Assembly (NCBI GenBank): GCA_016935555.1
Contig: JAFGQR010000041.1
Coordinates: forward strand, 47,084-111,083
Origin: Verrucomicrobiota bacterium
GTDB lineage: Bacteria; Verrucomicrobiota; Verrucomicrobiia; Limisphaerales; JAFGQR01
Direction of reading: 5' to 3'
DNA: 64,000 bases
Position numbers and translations under genes: made by a program. Below the pieces are notes generated by a model, which saw only the letters and a program-made list of their open reading frames with translations, searched no databases and was not told the origin of the DNA. Numbering within the stretch: position 1 is the stretch's first letter; every line of letters begins with the position of its first letter. Of this stretch, positions 17,827 to 26,966 are shown one piece after another.

Positions 17827-20800
17827 TCACGGCGTCGCGGCGACGGGTTGAGGGCAGGCGGCTTTTAAGCGCCAGTAGCGGGATTCGGGGGGCGGGGGAA
17901 CGGGCAGGGAGAGCTCGTGCGCCGTTTGGGCGGGGAGCAGGAGGGTCCAGGAACCGGGGTCGAGGCAGGGGGCGATCTCGACGTCGTAGGGCCAGGGGGC
18001 CGGGTTCTGGACGGCGAGGCTGAGGGTGTCGTGGCTGGTGCGCAGGCTGGCGATGCGCAGGGGGATGAGGCCTTCGACGCGCACATGGTCGAACCGGGTT
18101 TGCAGCATGCCCCAGCTGAACAGGCCGATCTTGCCATGGTCCAGCACGGGAGCGGGAATCGCGATGGGCCCGTAATCGAGCGTCTGGGTGAGGTTGTCGG
18201 GGTCGACCGTGACCCGGACAAACAGCCATTGGTCCCAGAGGGAGGCGGCGATGTCGTAGGGAGTGTTCGCCGCGGGGATGTGACGCGGGACGGTTTCGCG
18301 ATAGACTTCCGCCCACTGGCCGGCGACGACTTTTTGGACGGACAGGCCCGGGGGTGGCCGGCCGGTTTGCATGCCGGCGGTGCCGTGGAGGGTGACGCGG
18401 TAGAAATGGTGTTCGTCCTGGTAACGCAGCAGCAAACCGTGGGCGTCGTCGTCGGCCGGCGTGATGCGGGTGCGGACGGTGAGGTTGGTCCAGGCGGTGT
18501 CGCCGGCGACGAGGCAGGGGCCGGTGAAATCGAGGTTGGCGTTGTCGCCGACGGCGGTTGCCATGGCATAGGCGTCGCTGTTTTCGACGAGGTTGCCGGC
18601 GGGCCCGGTGGCGCTCACGGCGAGGGACCAGAGGGCGGCGCCGCCGTTGCCGCCGACGAGGCTGGTGTTGCCGTTGGCCTGGGGGGGCACGACGGGCGTC
18701 CAGCCCACGAGGGTGTTGGGGTCTCCGGACAAAGGCACCGGTTCGAGCGACAGGTTGGCGATGCGAAAGCCGCGAGGGGTGCCGCCGCTCATGCCCCAGG
18801 TCATCAGACCGACCCGGCCGGCGGCCGGGTTTGGCAGGAGGCCGTCCCGGACCAGGGGCCAGGCGGCGGGAGCGAGGCCGGGGTTGTCGACCACGGTGAG
18901 GCTGAATCGGTTGCTGCCGGTGACACTGAGGGTGACGTCAAAGGGGCGGCCGGCGGTGTTGGTGAAGGAGCCGACGTGGCCGGGCGAGCCATCGCCGAAG
19001 AGGACGGTGGTGGCGCCGTTGTCTTTCCGGTCGACGCTCCATCCGTTCCAGGGGAAGCCGGCGGTGGAGCGGGTTTGGCGGGAGAAGGTGACGCGGTAGA
19101 AAGTCTCCTCGTCCTGGTAACCGAAGATGAGGCCGAATCCGTCGTCGTCGCCTGCGGTCAGGCGGGCGCGGAGGGTGAAGTCTTCCGGGGTGAGGGCCTG
19201 GTTGACGAGCATGACGGCGGTGGCGGTGGGCGAGGCGGCGGCGGCATCGGTGTAGATGTTGCTTTGTTCGGCGAAGGCCTGGCTGACAATGTCGTATTGC
19301 CAGCGCATGGGGCCGTCGAGGTAGTAGCCTTCGGGTTGAACGGGGGTCCAGCCGTCGATGCCCTGGTCGAAGGGGTCTTCGAACAGGAGGGGGACTTCGC
19401 TGGGCGGGCGTGGCGAGGGCGGGGGTGGGGCCAAGTCGAGGACGAACTGGTTTTGGTTGTCGGTGAGGTAACGGTCCAAATAGGGTGAGTAGGCTTTGAC
19501 CTGGAGGGTGTTGCCGTCGGGGAGGAATTCGAGCAGGCGCAGGTAGCCTTCGCCGCCGAGGGCGCGGACCTGGTAATTGACGAGCATTTGGTGGACGATG
19601 TTGGTGTGGTCGCCCCAACTGGAGAGGCGTCCGAGGCCGTCGTTGAGGACATGACCGTTGACGGTGAACGCGAAGCCGGGGTGTTTGCGGACCAGTTTCT
19701 GCCAGAGTTCCTCGCCGTCGTTGGTGCCGAGGGGATCGTTGGCGGTGCCGTAGGCATGGGGGCTCCAGGACTGGCTGCTGCCTTTGGTGGCCCAGTCGTA
19801 TCGGGTGTTGTCGAAGTAGAGGTAGGCGTGGGTGATGAGGATGACCTTGTGGCTGGGGTGTTGGGCGACGACGCTGTCGGCCCAGGCCACCACGGGGTTT
19901 CGGGGGCCGAACTCGAGGGCGAGGATCAGCCAGTCGTGGCCGCCGGCGTGGAACTGGTGCCACGTGTTGTCCATCCGGGCCGGCTCGAACGCGCCGCCGA
20001 GGGTGGGCCAGTGAACGTAATTGGAGGAGGGGAAGAAGTCGTTGAAATAGGTGTCGCGGGTCGCGGCGGATCCGTTGACGCCGTAGTCATGGTTGCCCGG
20101 AACGATGGCGTAGGGCACGTGGCCGTCGAGAATCCTCATGGCGGCTTGGGCGTTGGTCCACTGGGCAAGGGCGTTGTTGTTGACGATGTCGCCCAGGTGC
20201 AACACGTAGACGATGTTGCGGTTGGTCTTCTCGTTGACGATCCAGCGCGTCTGGGCCTCGAAAATCTCCGGAGTCGACACGGTGTAGTATTGGGTGTCCG
20301 GCAGCACGGCAAGCGTCCACGATCCCGGGACAAACGGCAGCGGCTCAGGCGGGCGGGTGGGCACGACTTCGGGCGCGGTGCCGGCGCGGACCTGTTGGAC
20401 ATAGGCCAGGAGGTTGGTGAAGAACTGGCGGGCGATGCCGAGCATGGTGGCGTCCGCCACGAGGGTTCCGGCCCGGTAAATCTTGTCCGGAAACAGCGAG
20501 CCGAGGAGGATCCGTCCGGCACCGTGGGCCCCTTCCAGCAGGGCGTAATCGGCCAGTTCCGGCTCCGACGCCAGGAGGACGCGGAAGCCGTTGTGGAAGG
20601 TCAGGGCTTCCCAGTTGGGGGGGCGGCCGAGGTGGGTGGGGATGACGATTTGGTCTGCCTGGCGGGGCAGCCCATCCAGCAGCGGGTGCTCGCCGGTGAC
20701 CATCCAGAGCGGGGCGTAATCGCCGTCGCCGCGCCGGGCCTGCAACGGCTCGGGCAGGAACGGCGGAGTGCTCTCGGTCTGGTCGGCCTGGGTCAACTGC

Positions 20801-21159
20801 AGGAGCACACCGCCGTCGTGGACGAACTGGAGCAGGGAGGCGCGGGACAGTTCCATGAAGCCGGCATAGGAGGCATGCTCGCTGAGGAAGCTGCCCAGCA
20901 GCACCAGGTCCACCCCGTCCAGGTTCATCGCCCCCCGCATCAGCTGGGTTCGAACGTCGAACCCGGCCTGCTCGCAGAGGGCGACGGCGCCGGTGGCCTG
21001 GCTCCAGCGGTCTTCGAACTCGAACACGAGCGCGGTGGGGGCGGCCAGGAGGCCGGCCATGGACGCCAGCCAGAAGGACAGCACCGGCCACACGCGCCGC
21101 GGGCTGGAGTTGGCCACGGACCCGGTGACCGGGGCCGTGGCAATGGCGACATGTGTCAT
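17827..21159 (-). CDS. Secreted ThuA-like + metallophosphoesterase + twin beta-sandwich protein
   Basis: An 1110-residue exported protein. A hydrophobic segment (PVLSFWLASMAGLLAA, about 25-40) serves as signal sequence after a rather long polar lead. Residues about 42-270 resemble a glutamine-amidotransferase-like/ThuA domain (GAMNLDGVDLVLLGSFLSEH, FVHDGGVLLQLTQADQ). Residues about 285-520 are a calcineurin-type phosphoesterase with VLPDTQYY (Asp near 290), LHLGDIVNNN, IVPGNHDYG, ILITHAYLYFDN and TVNGHVLND, so the dimetal ligands are all there. Two homologous beta-sandwich repeats follow (about 580-790 and 800-1010), shared with the adjacent gene, each with a TAGDDDGFGLIFGYQDE-like core. The last 75 residues form a terminal module ending RYWRL. 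It is 24 bases downstream of its paralogue and surely co-transcribed. Substrate is unknown. Confidence 0.85.
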   Translation of the reverse strand: MTHVAIATAPVTGSVANSSPRRVWPVLSFWLASMAGLLAAPTALVFEFEDRWSQATGAVALCEQAGFDVRTQLMRGAMNLDGVDLVLLGSFLSEHASYAGFMELSRASLLQFVHDGGVLLQLTQADQTESTPPFLPEPLQARRGDGDYAPLWMVTGEHPLLDGLPRQADQIVIPTHLGRPPNWEALTFHNGFRVLLASEPELADYALLEGAHGAGRILLGSLFPDKIYRAGTLVADATMLGIARQFFTNLLAYVQQVRAGTAPEVVPTRPPEPLPFVPGSWTLAVLPDTQYYTVSTPEIFEAQTRWIVNEKTNRNIVYVLHLGDIVNNNALAQWTNAQAAMRILDGHVPYAIVPGNHDYGVNGSAATRDTYFNDFFPSSNYVHWPTLGGAFEPARMDNTWHQFHAGGHDWLILALEFGPRNPVVAWADSVVAQHPSHKVILITHAYLYFDNTRYDWATKGSSQSWSPHAYGTANDPLGTNDGEELWQKLVRKHPGFAFTVNGHVLNDGLGRLSSWGDHTNIVHQMLVNYQVRALGGEGYLRLLEFLPDGNTLQVKAYSPYLDRYLTDNQNQFVLDLAPPPPSPRPPSEVPLLFEDPFDQGIDGWTPVQPEGYYLDGPMRWQYDIVSQAFAEQSNIYTDAAAASPTATAVMLVNQALTPEDFTLRARLTAGDDDGFGLIFGYQDEETFYRVTFSRQTRSTAGFPWNGWSVDRKDNGATTVLFGDGSPGHVGSFTNTAGRPFDVTLSVTGSNRFSLTVVDNPGLAPAAWPLVRDGLLPNPAAGRVGLMTWGMSGGTPRGFRIANLSLEPVPLSGDPNTLVGWTPVVPPQANGNTSLVGGNGGAALWSLAVSATGPAGNLVENSDAYAMATAVGDNANLDFTGPCLVAGDTAWTNLTVRTRITPADDDAHGLLLRYQDEHHFYRVTLHGTAGMQTGRPPPGLSVQKVVAGQWAEVYRETVPRHIPAANTPYDIAASLWDQWLFVRVTVDPDNLTQTLDYGPIAIPAPVLDHGKIGLFSWGMLQTRFDHVRVEGLIPLRIASLRTSHDTLSLAVQNPAPWPYDVEIAPCLDPGSWTLLLPAQTAHELSLPVPPPPESRYWRLKAACPQPVAATP

Positions 21160-21183
21160 CGGGAGCGCCGTGACGTTTTCAGG

Positions 21184-24100
21184 CTACGGCGTGGCCACGA
21201 GCCGGTAGAACGCCGTGGTCGCGCCCGTTGGTACCGACCCGGTCCATTCGGTGGCGGTCAGGCCACTGGCGACGGGGGACCACGAGGCCGGGTCGAGGGT
21301 GAGGGAGACTTCGACGTTGTAAGCGTTGCCGGTGGTGTTGAGAACCTGCAGCGTGACCTGCTCCCCGGCGGCCCGGATGTCCAGGATCCGCAGTTCGGGC
21401 GCGGCGCCTTCCGGCAGGCTCAAGGCGCGGGCATAGAGGACATGCGCGTCGATTTCGCCCCAGGTGGTCAGGCCGAACCGGTTGGTGGCGGCGGACTGCT
21501 GGTCGGCCCAGGTCCAGCCGTGCACGGTGCCGGGGTCGTCGATATTCCAGGCGAAGAGCCGGTATTGGCCGTTGTTGTTGGAGAAACGGACGGCGAACGG
21601 GTGGCCCGGCTGATAAACGAAGTTCAAATCCTCCACGACGATGTCCGACCACACACCGCCGCTCTTGCGGCTGATGTTCAATCCCTGGGGGATGCGGGTC
21701 GCTCCGGAAGCCTCGCTGACAAACATCGCGCGCGCAAAGTTGTCGGCGTCCACATAATCATACACAAACCCGATGCCGTCGTCGTCGAAGGGATGGAACC
21801 CGAGTTCGAGCTGGTAATTGGCGACGCCGGGATCGGGCGCGAGCAGGATCATGGCATCGGCGTCGGCTCGGGCGTCGCTGGCGGTGCTCGAGGTCGGGGG
21901 GGCGAAGTTGGACATTTGGACGATGGTGCCGTGGGCGCTCATGCGCCAGTCGCCCTGCAAGCCGAGCACGCCCGCGTACGGATTGGACCAGCCGGCCGGG
22001 AACTGCTCCGGCAAAGGGGCCATGCTCCAGTTCTCGTGGAACACGGTGGTGCTGTCGACCTCGATGGCGACGTCCTCGATCAGCACGCCGTCGTCGATGG
22101 GCATCTCGGCGGTGGGCAGCGCGGGATCGACGCCCTGCCCCCAATGGCCCACGGCCAGCCGGCCATCGGCCAGGTCGGCGTCGGTGAAGGACAGCGTGAC
22201 CGATCCCGGATTCCAGGACGGCGGAACCGCGTCGACATCCCAACCCTCCACCATCACCGTGTGATTGGTGCCGACCGACGTGAGGTTCACCCGAATCCGT
22301 TTCCAGCCGACGATGCTGGCCGGGTCGGTTCCGTCGTCCGGGTCGGTGAAGAAGCTGGAATCGAGCGCCAGTTGGGTGTAGGTGTCGCCGATGCGTTTTT
22401 GGACGCTGACGCCGAGGAGCGCGCGCCATCCGGCCGGGTTGTCTTCGCCGCAGACGGTCACGCGGTACCAGTTGCTGTGGTTTTGGTAGCGCCAATAGAC
22501 GCAGTTCCCGTCGTTGTCGCCCACCGTCATGATCACCCGGGCGGTGAAGTTGCTGGACCAGGCGGGATCCCAGACGTCGTTCCGGACCACCATGCGCGGT
22601 CCTTCGAAGCTGACATTGGCCACATAGGGCCCGTTGGCAGGGTCGTCCGCCCTGCGGTAGTCGTTGCTTGTGTCAAACGCACCGTGGAAGCCCATCCCGA
22701 AATCCTGCACGAGGAATTCCCCCGCCAAGGCGGGATCGCGCTGGGCGTTCTCGAACTGGGCCGACAAGCCGTCGGTGGCCACCACGGTTTCGACAAAGGT
22801 CGGGTCGCTGCCCTGGGTGAACTCCTCCACGTTGTTGCGCCCGTCCCCGTCGAAGTCGCCCGTGGGTTCCTGGGTCATATCGCCGAAGTAATCCTCTTCC
22901 CATGCGTCGGCCATGCCATCCATGTCGAAGTCCGGGAGGAATAGCGGGACGAGACTGATGGGGCGGGTCATGGTGAAGCTCAGGGAGGGATCGGTGGACA
23001 GGCTGTCGCCGGACCAACCGCCAAACACGTATTCGAATTCGGGGACGGCGGTGACCTCGACGGGAGTGCCTTCCGGTTGCCATTCACCGGGGGTGGCGAT
23101 GACGATGCCGCTGGGCTGGTTGCTGGGGACTGTCAGGCGGTAGTCGGTGCGCCATTGCCAGGTGATGGCCGAAAACGCGTTCAGGGTGAAGGTGACACTG
23201 TTGGTGGAGCCGGTGGCCGGCACCGAGCCGAACCCGGTGAACCCCGTGCACACGCGCCGGACGCCGGGCAGGTCCTCCACGAAGGCGGGCACGGAGGCCG
23301 TCACTTCGGCGCCGGGGTCGAAGTCGTTGAGGCCGACGGGGGGGTCGGCCGGGCCGAAGGGCGACGAGACGTCCAGCGGTACGCCCTGGACAGCCTCGAC
23401 GCGGATGAAATCGAACTGGGTGAGGAACATGCCCCAGCTGAACACGCCCACCTTGCCCTGATCCACCGTGAGACCGCTGACGCCGCCCATGTAAACGGGG
23501 CCGTAGTGATAGCTCTGGGCGGCGCCTTCCGGGTCGGCCACCACCACGATCTCAAGCTCGTTGCCGGCGATCGACGCGAGCAGATCGTAAGCACGGTTCG
23601 CCACCGGATTGTATTGCGCCGTCGTCTCGTAAAACATCTCCTCAAAAGTGCCGCTCGCCATTTTCTGCACCGACAACCCCCTGCGCACGCCGGTGCTCGA
23701 CGACTGGCTGCGGAGGGCGATGCGGTAGAAATTGCTGTCGTTAAGGTAGCGCAGCAGCATCCCGTGCCCGTCGTCGTCACCAGGAATGATCCGGGCCCGA
23801 ACCACGTAATCTGTCCAATAATCCTCCCCGGCCACCAGCGTGGGCGCGGCAAAATCGAGCCGGCCTGCGGCGTCGTTGCCGTCGAAGCAGTCGCTGGTTT
23901 CGTTCAAGGTGCCGTAGGCGCCATTCGGCCCCAGTGCCAGCGCCCACAATCCCTGGCCGGGTCCGTTCAAGACGGCTGGCCCGCTGGCGCGCGGCGGGAC
24001 GACCGGCGTCCAAGCGGTGAGGGTGTCGGCGGGCGGGTTGTTGACCAGCGCCACGGGTGAGAGTGTCAGGTTGGCGAAGCGGCACCCGCGGGGCACGCTG

Positions 24101-24819
24101 CCGCTCATGCCCCACACGGTCAGTCCCACCCGTCCACCGGCCGGTCCGGGCAGCGGCTGGCTGACCACGAGCGGATGCACGGTGGCCGCCCCCGCCGGAT
24201 CATCGACGACCGTCAGGCTGAACACGTTGCCGGCGGCCACGTCGATGGTCACGTCAAAGGGCCGGTTGGACACGTTCGTGAACAGGATGGCGCCGCCCGC
24301 GCTGCCGCTGCCGAACAGGGTCGTCGTCACGTCGTCCACCTTCCGATCCACTTTCCATCCCACCCCGGGGTATCCGCCCGCGGCGCGTGTCGCGTTCACC
24401 TGCCGGTCGAACGTCACCCGGTAGAAGTTGATCTCGTCCTCGTACCCGAACACCAGGCCGAACCCGTCGTCGTCGCCGGCGGTCAGCCGCGCCTGGAAGG
24501 TGAAGGGGTCCGGGGCGACGGCGTCGTTGACGAGCATGACGGCGGTGGCGCTGGGCGAGGCGGTGGCGCCGTCGGTGTAGATGTTGCTGTTTTCGACCCA
24601 GGCGCCGCTGACGATGTCGTATTGCCAGCGCATGGGGCCGTCGATGTAGATCCCGCCCGGCTGCACCGCCGTCCAGCCCGCCATGGTGCGGTTAAAGTCG
24701 TCCTCGAACAACAGCACCGCCGACGCGCCGGCGGCTCGCGTTGCCAAGCCGTCCACCCAGCCGCACACGCCCAGGGCCAATGCCCAAGCCACAAAGCCAA
24801 TCCGAAATGAAGTGTTCAT
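21184..24819 (-). CDS. Secreted protein with four beta-sandwich repeats and Ca-binding linker
   Basis: A 1211-residue exported protein starting MNTSFRIGFVAWALALGVCG, a clear signal peptide. Repeats A (about 40-225) and B (about 250-450) closely match the two repeats of the neighbouring phosphoesterase gene (MRWQYDIVSGAWVENSNIYT; TAGDDDGFGLVFGYEDEINF). A central segment (about 560-675) holds a Bacterial_repeat-like unit (VTAVPEFEYVFGGWSGD) and thrombospondin-type-3-like Asp-rich calcium motifs (DFDMDGMADAWEEDYFGD; DFDGDGRNNVEEF). Two more divergent repeats follow (about 700-900 and 910-1120). The C-terminal 70 residues end in TTAFYRLVATP, the shared terminal module. The repeats resemble laminin-G/thrombospondin-C lectin-like folds, so carbohydrate or protein binding outside the cell is likely. 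No catalytic domain is visible. An upstream in-frame ATG at 24996 was rejected in favour of the signal peptide. Confidence 0.82.
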   Translation of the reverse strand: MNTSFRIGFVAWALALGVCGWVDGLATRAAGASAVLLFEDDFNRTMAGWTAVQPGGIYIDGPMRWQYDIVSGAWVENSNIYTDGATASPSATAVMLVNDAVAPDPFTFQARLTAGDDDGFGLVFGYEDEINFYRVTFDRQVNATRAAGGYPGVGWKVDRKVDDVTTTLFGSGSAGGAILFTNVSNRPFDVTIDVAAGNVFSLTVVDDPAGAATVHPLVVSQPLPGPAGGRVGLTVWGMSGSVPRGCRFANLTLSPVALVNNPPADTLTAWTPVVPPRASGPAVLNGPGQGLWALALGPNGAYGTLNETSDCFDGNDAAGRLDFAAPTLVAGEDYWTDYVVRARIIPGDDDGHGMLLRYLNDSNFYRIALRSQSSSTGVRRGLSVQKMASGTFEEMFYETTAQYNPVANRAYDLLASIAGNELEIVVVADPEGAAQSYHYGPVYMGGVSGLTVDQGKVGVFSWGMFLTQFDFIRVEAVQGVPLDVSSPFGPADPPVGLNDFDPGAEVTASVPAFVEDLPGVRRVCTGFTGFGSVPATGSTNSVTFTLNAFSAITWQWRTDYRLTVPSNQPSGIVIATPGEWQPEGTPVEVTAVPEFEYVFGGWSGDSLSTDPSLSFTMTRPISLVPLFLPDFDMDGMADAWEEDYFGDMTQEPTGDFDGDGRNNVEEFTQGSDPTFVETVVATDGLSAQFENAQRDPALAGEFLVQDFGMGFHGAFDTSNDYRRADDPANGPYVANVSFEGPRMVVRNDVWDPAWSSNFTARVIMTVGDNDGNCVYWRYQNHSNWYRVTVCGEDNPAGWRALLGVSVQKRIGDTYTQLALDSSFFTDPDDGTDPASIVGWKRIRVNLTSVGTNHTVMVEGWDVDAVPPSWNPGSVTLSFTDADLADGRLAVGHWGQGVDPALPTAEMPIDDGVLIEDVAIEVDSTTVFHENWSMAPLPEQFPAGWSNPYAGVLGLQGDWRMSAHGTIVQMSNFAPPTSSTASDARADADAMILLAPDPGVANYQLELGFHPFDDDGIGFVYDYVDADNFARAMFVSEASGATRIPQGLNISRKSGGVWSDIVVEDLNFVYQPGHPFAVRFSNNNGQYRLFAWNIDDPGTVHGWTWADQQSAATNRFGLTTWGEIDAHVLYARALSLPEGAAPELRILDIRAAGEQVTLQVLNTTGNAYNVEVSLTLDPASWSPVASGLTATEWTGSVPTGATTAFYRLVATP

Positions 24820-24945
24820 AATTGGAATAGGGTTTGAATGATCGAAGTGCCGAATCGCTAAATCAGCGTCTATGAACGCTACCCACAAGGAGCCGTTCCC
24901 GACAAGCAAAAAGGGCCGCCGGCTGCCGCCTCGAATTGCGCCCAC

Positions 24946-25093
24946 GAACCCGGCAGGGCGAGACTCCGTCGAGCCCTGATTTTCCTCTCCGAGCATGCCC
25001 GTTGGCTACTGCGCAGCGCCGGGGCGGCCAAGGATTGGCGGCGCCGCGGCGCCGACGCAAGGAAGTATGGGCTCGACGGAGTCTCGCCCTCCC
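24946..25093 (+). repeat. MITE-like palindromic-ended repeat, copy A
   Basis: About 150 bases bounded by a perfect 21-base inverted repeat: left arm 24956-24976 (begins GGGCGAGACTCC) and right arm 25069-25089 (ends GAGTCTCGCCC). The interior is about 90 bases with no gene. A homologous copy in the same orientation lies at 26713-26855. It sits in the 344-base gap between the two neighbouring minus-strand genes; nothing else was recognised there. Confidence 0.7.
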
Positions 25094-25163
25094 ATCAACG
25101 TGGGCAGTTGCGGATCATGGGAAGACCAACTTGCGCCAGCCGTGCAACCGTCGCGGAGGGTCT

Positions 25164-26573
25164 TCAGGCCGGCGCGGCGGCGCACGGGGCGAGAATGGCG
25201 TCTTTCATGCCGTGGATGATTTTCTTGTCGGCGGGGCACAGGGTGGCCAGAACGCCGCCGAGGCGGGCGCGGGCGTCGGGGCCGTCGCCGGCGACGAAGT
25301 AATAGGGGCAAAGTCGGGCGCGGGCGGGCATGGGGTGGAGCTGTTGCGTCGCGGTGTCGACGTAAGCGGCCTGGACCGTGCGGGGTTTGTGATAGCGCTG
25401 CAAGACCCAGGGGGCGGCGGCCGCATCCCGGAGGGCGCGGTCGACGGCGGTGCTCCAATCGGCGAGGGACAGGTCGCTTCCCAAGGCGATGCTGCGCGCG
25501 CCCCAGGCGAGTTCGGAGTAGCCGGAGATTTTGAGGACGAGGTCGCGTTCGCGCTGGGAGAGACTTTTGAGCTGGTGCCAGTCGGTGAGGTTGAGTTCGG
25601 GGATGGCGGCGTGCGGGGGCAGGGGGGTGGGGTCCACGATCCACGAGTAGGGGACAAGCTGTTGGAGCCGCTCGAAGAAAGCCTCGCCAAGTTCCTGGCG
25701 CCAAAAGGCGCGCAGGTTGCGATTCCACAGGAAAGCAAACAGCAGTTTTTCCTCGAACAGCGGCTTGGGCGGGGGCGTCAGGCGGATGCGCTTTTGCGCG
25801 GCGCGCGCGAACACGGTTTCGGCGCAGGGCACGTGGGGCAGGTCGAACAGTTCGAAGAACCGGTAGACCGCGTCGCCGTCCTGGAGGCTGTCGAAGTCGG
25901 CGTTTTGGACGAGGAACCGTGAAGGCCCGAGCTGGTTGGCGAGCCATGACATTTCGGGCCGGTACATGGCGGCTTCGTCGGACACGACGAGGTGGACGCG
26001 CGTTGCGTCGCCGAAAATGGATTCGAAACCATGGAACATGCCATCGGCGCCGCCCAGGACACCTCCGGCTTCTGCGGCCGCGCCGCTCGGACTGCCTTCG
26101 GCGTGGGGCCCTGCGCCGTGTGGGTTGGCTGGATTGGATAGGATCGTTTGCCTGGCACCCTCCTCGGTGTAGGTCCGGTTAAGCCAGGCGGTCAGGCCAA
26201 TCCCACCGGGCACACTGTCCAGTTCGACGAGACACAAACCCGCCGCAGTCAGCAGCAAGTCAGGGCGGATGACGCGGGGCAGGTCGTTTCTGAAGGCGCG
26301 ATGACGCTGCCAGGCGAGCAGGGATGCGGGTTTGCCGCGGTCGAGCCAATCGGCGATCCAGGGGGGCTGTTTGCCTTCAGCGCTCTGGCGGTGGAGAAGA
26401 TTGGCGGCTCGGTAGAATTGGAGCAGGACTCGGCCGAGGGAATCGAGGTCATGGGCGAGGCGCGGTTCGAGGGGGAAGGGGGTTGGGGCGATGCGCCAGT
26501 GCTGGTTGGCGAACATACCCTGCGGCGGCAGGCGCGAGCGGACGCGCAGGGCGAGGTCAACGGGCGGCTTCAT
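25164..26573 (-). CDS. Unknown protein with ATP-grasp-like features
   Basis: A 469-residue cytoplasmic protein that I cannot assign firmly. It has no signal peptide or membrane helix. The N-terminal part contains LESLGRVLL-type helices and LPRVIRPDLLLTAAGLCLVE followed by LDSVPGGIGLTAWL, reminiscent of the substrate half of circularly permuted ATP-grasp or glutathionylspermidine-synthase-like ligases. The C-terminal half has LVLKISGYSELAWGARSIAL then an acidic helix and APWVLQRYHKPR, which resembles the ATP-grasp lysine strand, glycine loop and VLQ strand. A peptide-bond-forming or amine ligase is therefore possible (inference, moderate to low). The start at 26573 (MKPPVDLALRVRSRLP) was preferred to an ATG at 26660. 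The gene is bracketed by two copies of a 150-base palindromic repeat. Confidence 0.65.
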   Translation of the reverse strand: MKPPVDLALRVRSRLPPQGMFANQHWRIAPTPFPLEPRLAHDLDSLGRVLLQFYRAANLLHRQSAEGKQPPWIADWLDRGKPASLLAWQRHRAFRNDLPRVIRPDLLLTAAGLCLVELDSVPGGIGLTAWLNRTYTEEGARQTILSNPANPHGAGPHAEGSPSGAAAEAGGVLGGADGMFHGFESIFGDATRVHLVVSDEAAMYRPEMSWLANQLGPSRFLVQNADFDSLQDGDAVYRFFELFDLPHVPCAETVFARAAQKRIRLTPPPKPLFEEKLLFAFLWNRNLRAFWRQELGEAFFERLQQLVPYSWIVDPTPLPPHAAIPELNLTDWHQLKSLSQRERDLVLKISGYSELAWGARSIALGSDLSLADWSTAVDRALRDAAAAPWVLQRYHKPRTVQAAYVDTATQQLHPMPARARLCPYYFVAGDGPDARARLGGVLATLCPADKKIIHGMKDAILAPCAAAPA

Positions 26574-26627
26574 CGGAAGGGAAAGCGTCCAAGGCGTGGA
26601 CGCGAATCGAGCCCATGAACCTTCGCA

Positions 26628-26650
26628 GCTTGAAGCGGGCTGAAGCCCGC
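26628..26650 (+). repeat. Short REP-like palindromic repeat, copy 2
   Basis: GCTTGAA followed by a hairpin in which GCGGGCT (26635-26641) pairs with AGCCCGC (26644-26650) across two bases. Its 23 bases match the reverse complement of 9503-9525 at 21 positions. Confidence 0.55.
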
Positions 26651-26712
26651 GCTCATGCACGGTCTATGGAAAGGCGCGACCCCGCCTGATAGACAGCACG
26701 CCTCGCGCCCAT

Positions 26713-26855
26713 GAACCCGGTAGGGCGAGACTCCGTCGCGCCCTGACTTCTTCTCCTGGCAAGCGCGTTTGCCGCGGCGCAGCACCGAGGCGGCCAGGGA
26801 TGGGCGGTGCAGACGCAAGAAAGTTTGGGCTCGACGGAGTCTCACGCGCCCTACC
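26713..26855 (+). repeat. MITE-like palindromic-ended repeat, copy B
   Basis: Second copy of the element at 24946-25093, same orientation. Left arm 26723-26743 and right arm 26827-26851 are imperfect here, the right arm having a four-base insertion. The interior shares GACGCAAG and GGCGGCCA-type blocks with copy A, so homology runs through the whole element, not just its ends. Confidence 0.65.
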
Positions 26856-26966
26856 AACAGCGTGGGAAGCCCGGTTCTTGGAGAGCCTCTCCGCATCCCG
26901 CGGGGCCGCGCTCCGGGTGTGATGCGGTGAGGGCAGCGCGGCATGCGGGCCGGGAGCGGGGCGGGT

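Larger units (their letters stand above)
26574..26966. other. Intergenic region, about 390 bases, no gene
   Basis: Contains two repeat elements (26628-26650 and 26713-26855, separate entries) and, at about 26890-26950, further GC-rich sequence with short palindromes. No coding frame was accepted here. Confidence 0.6.
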
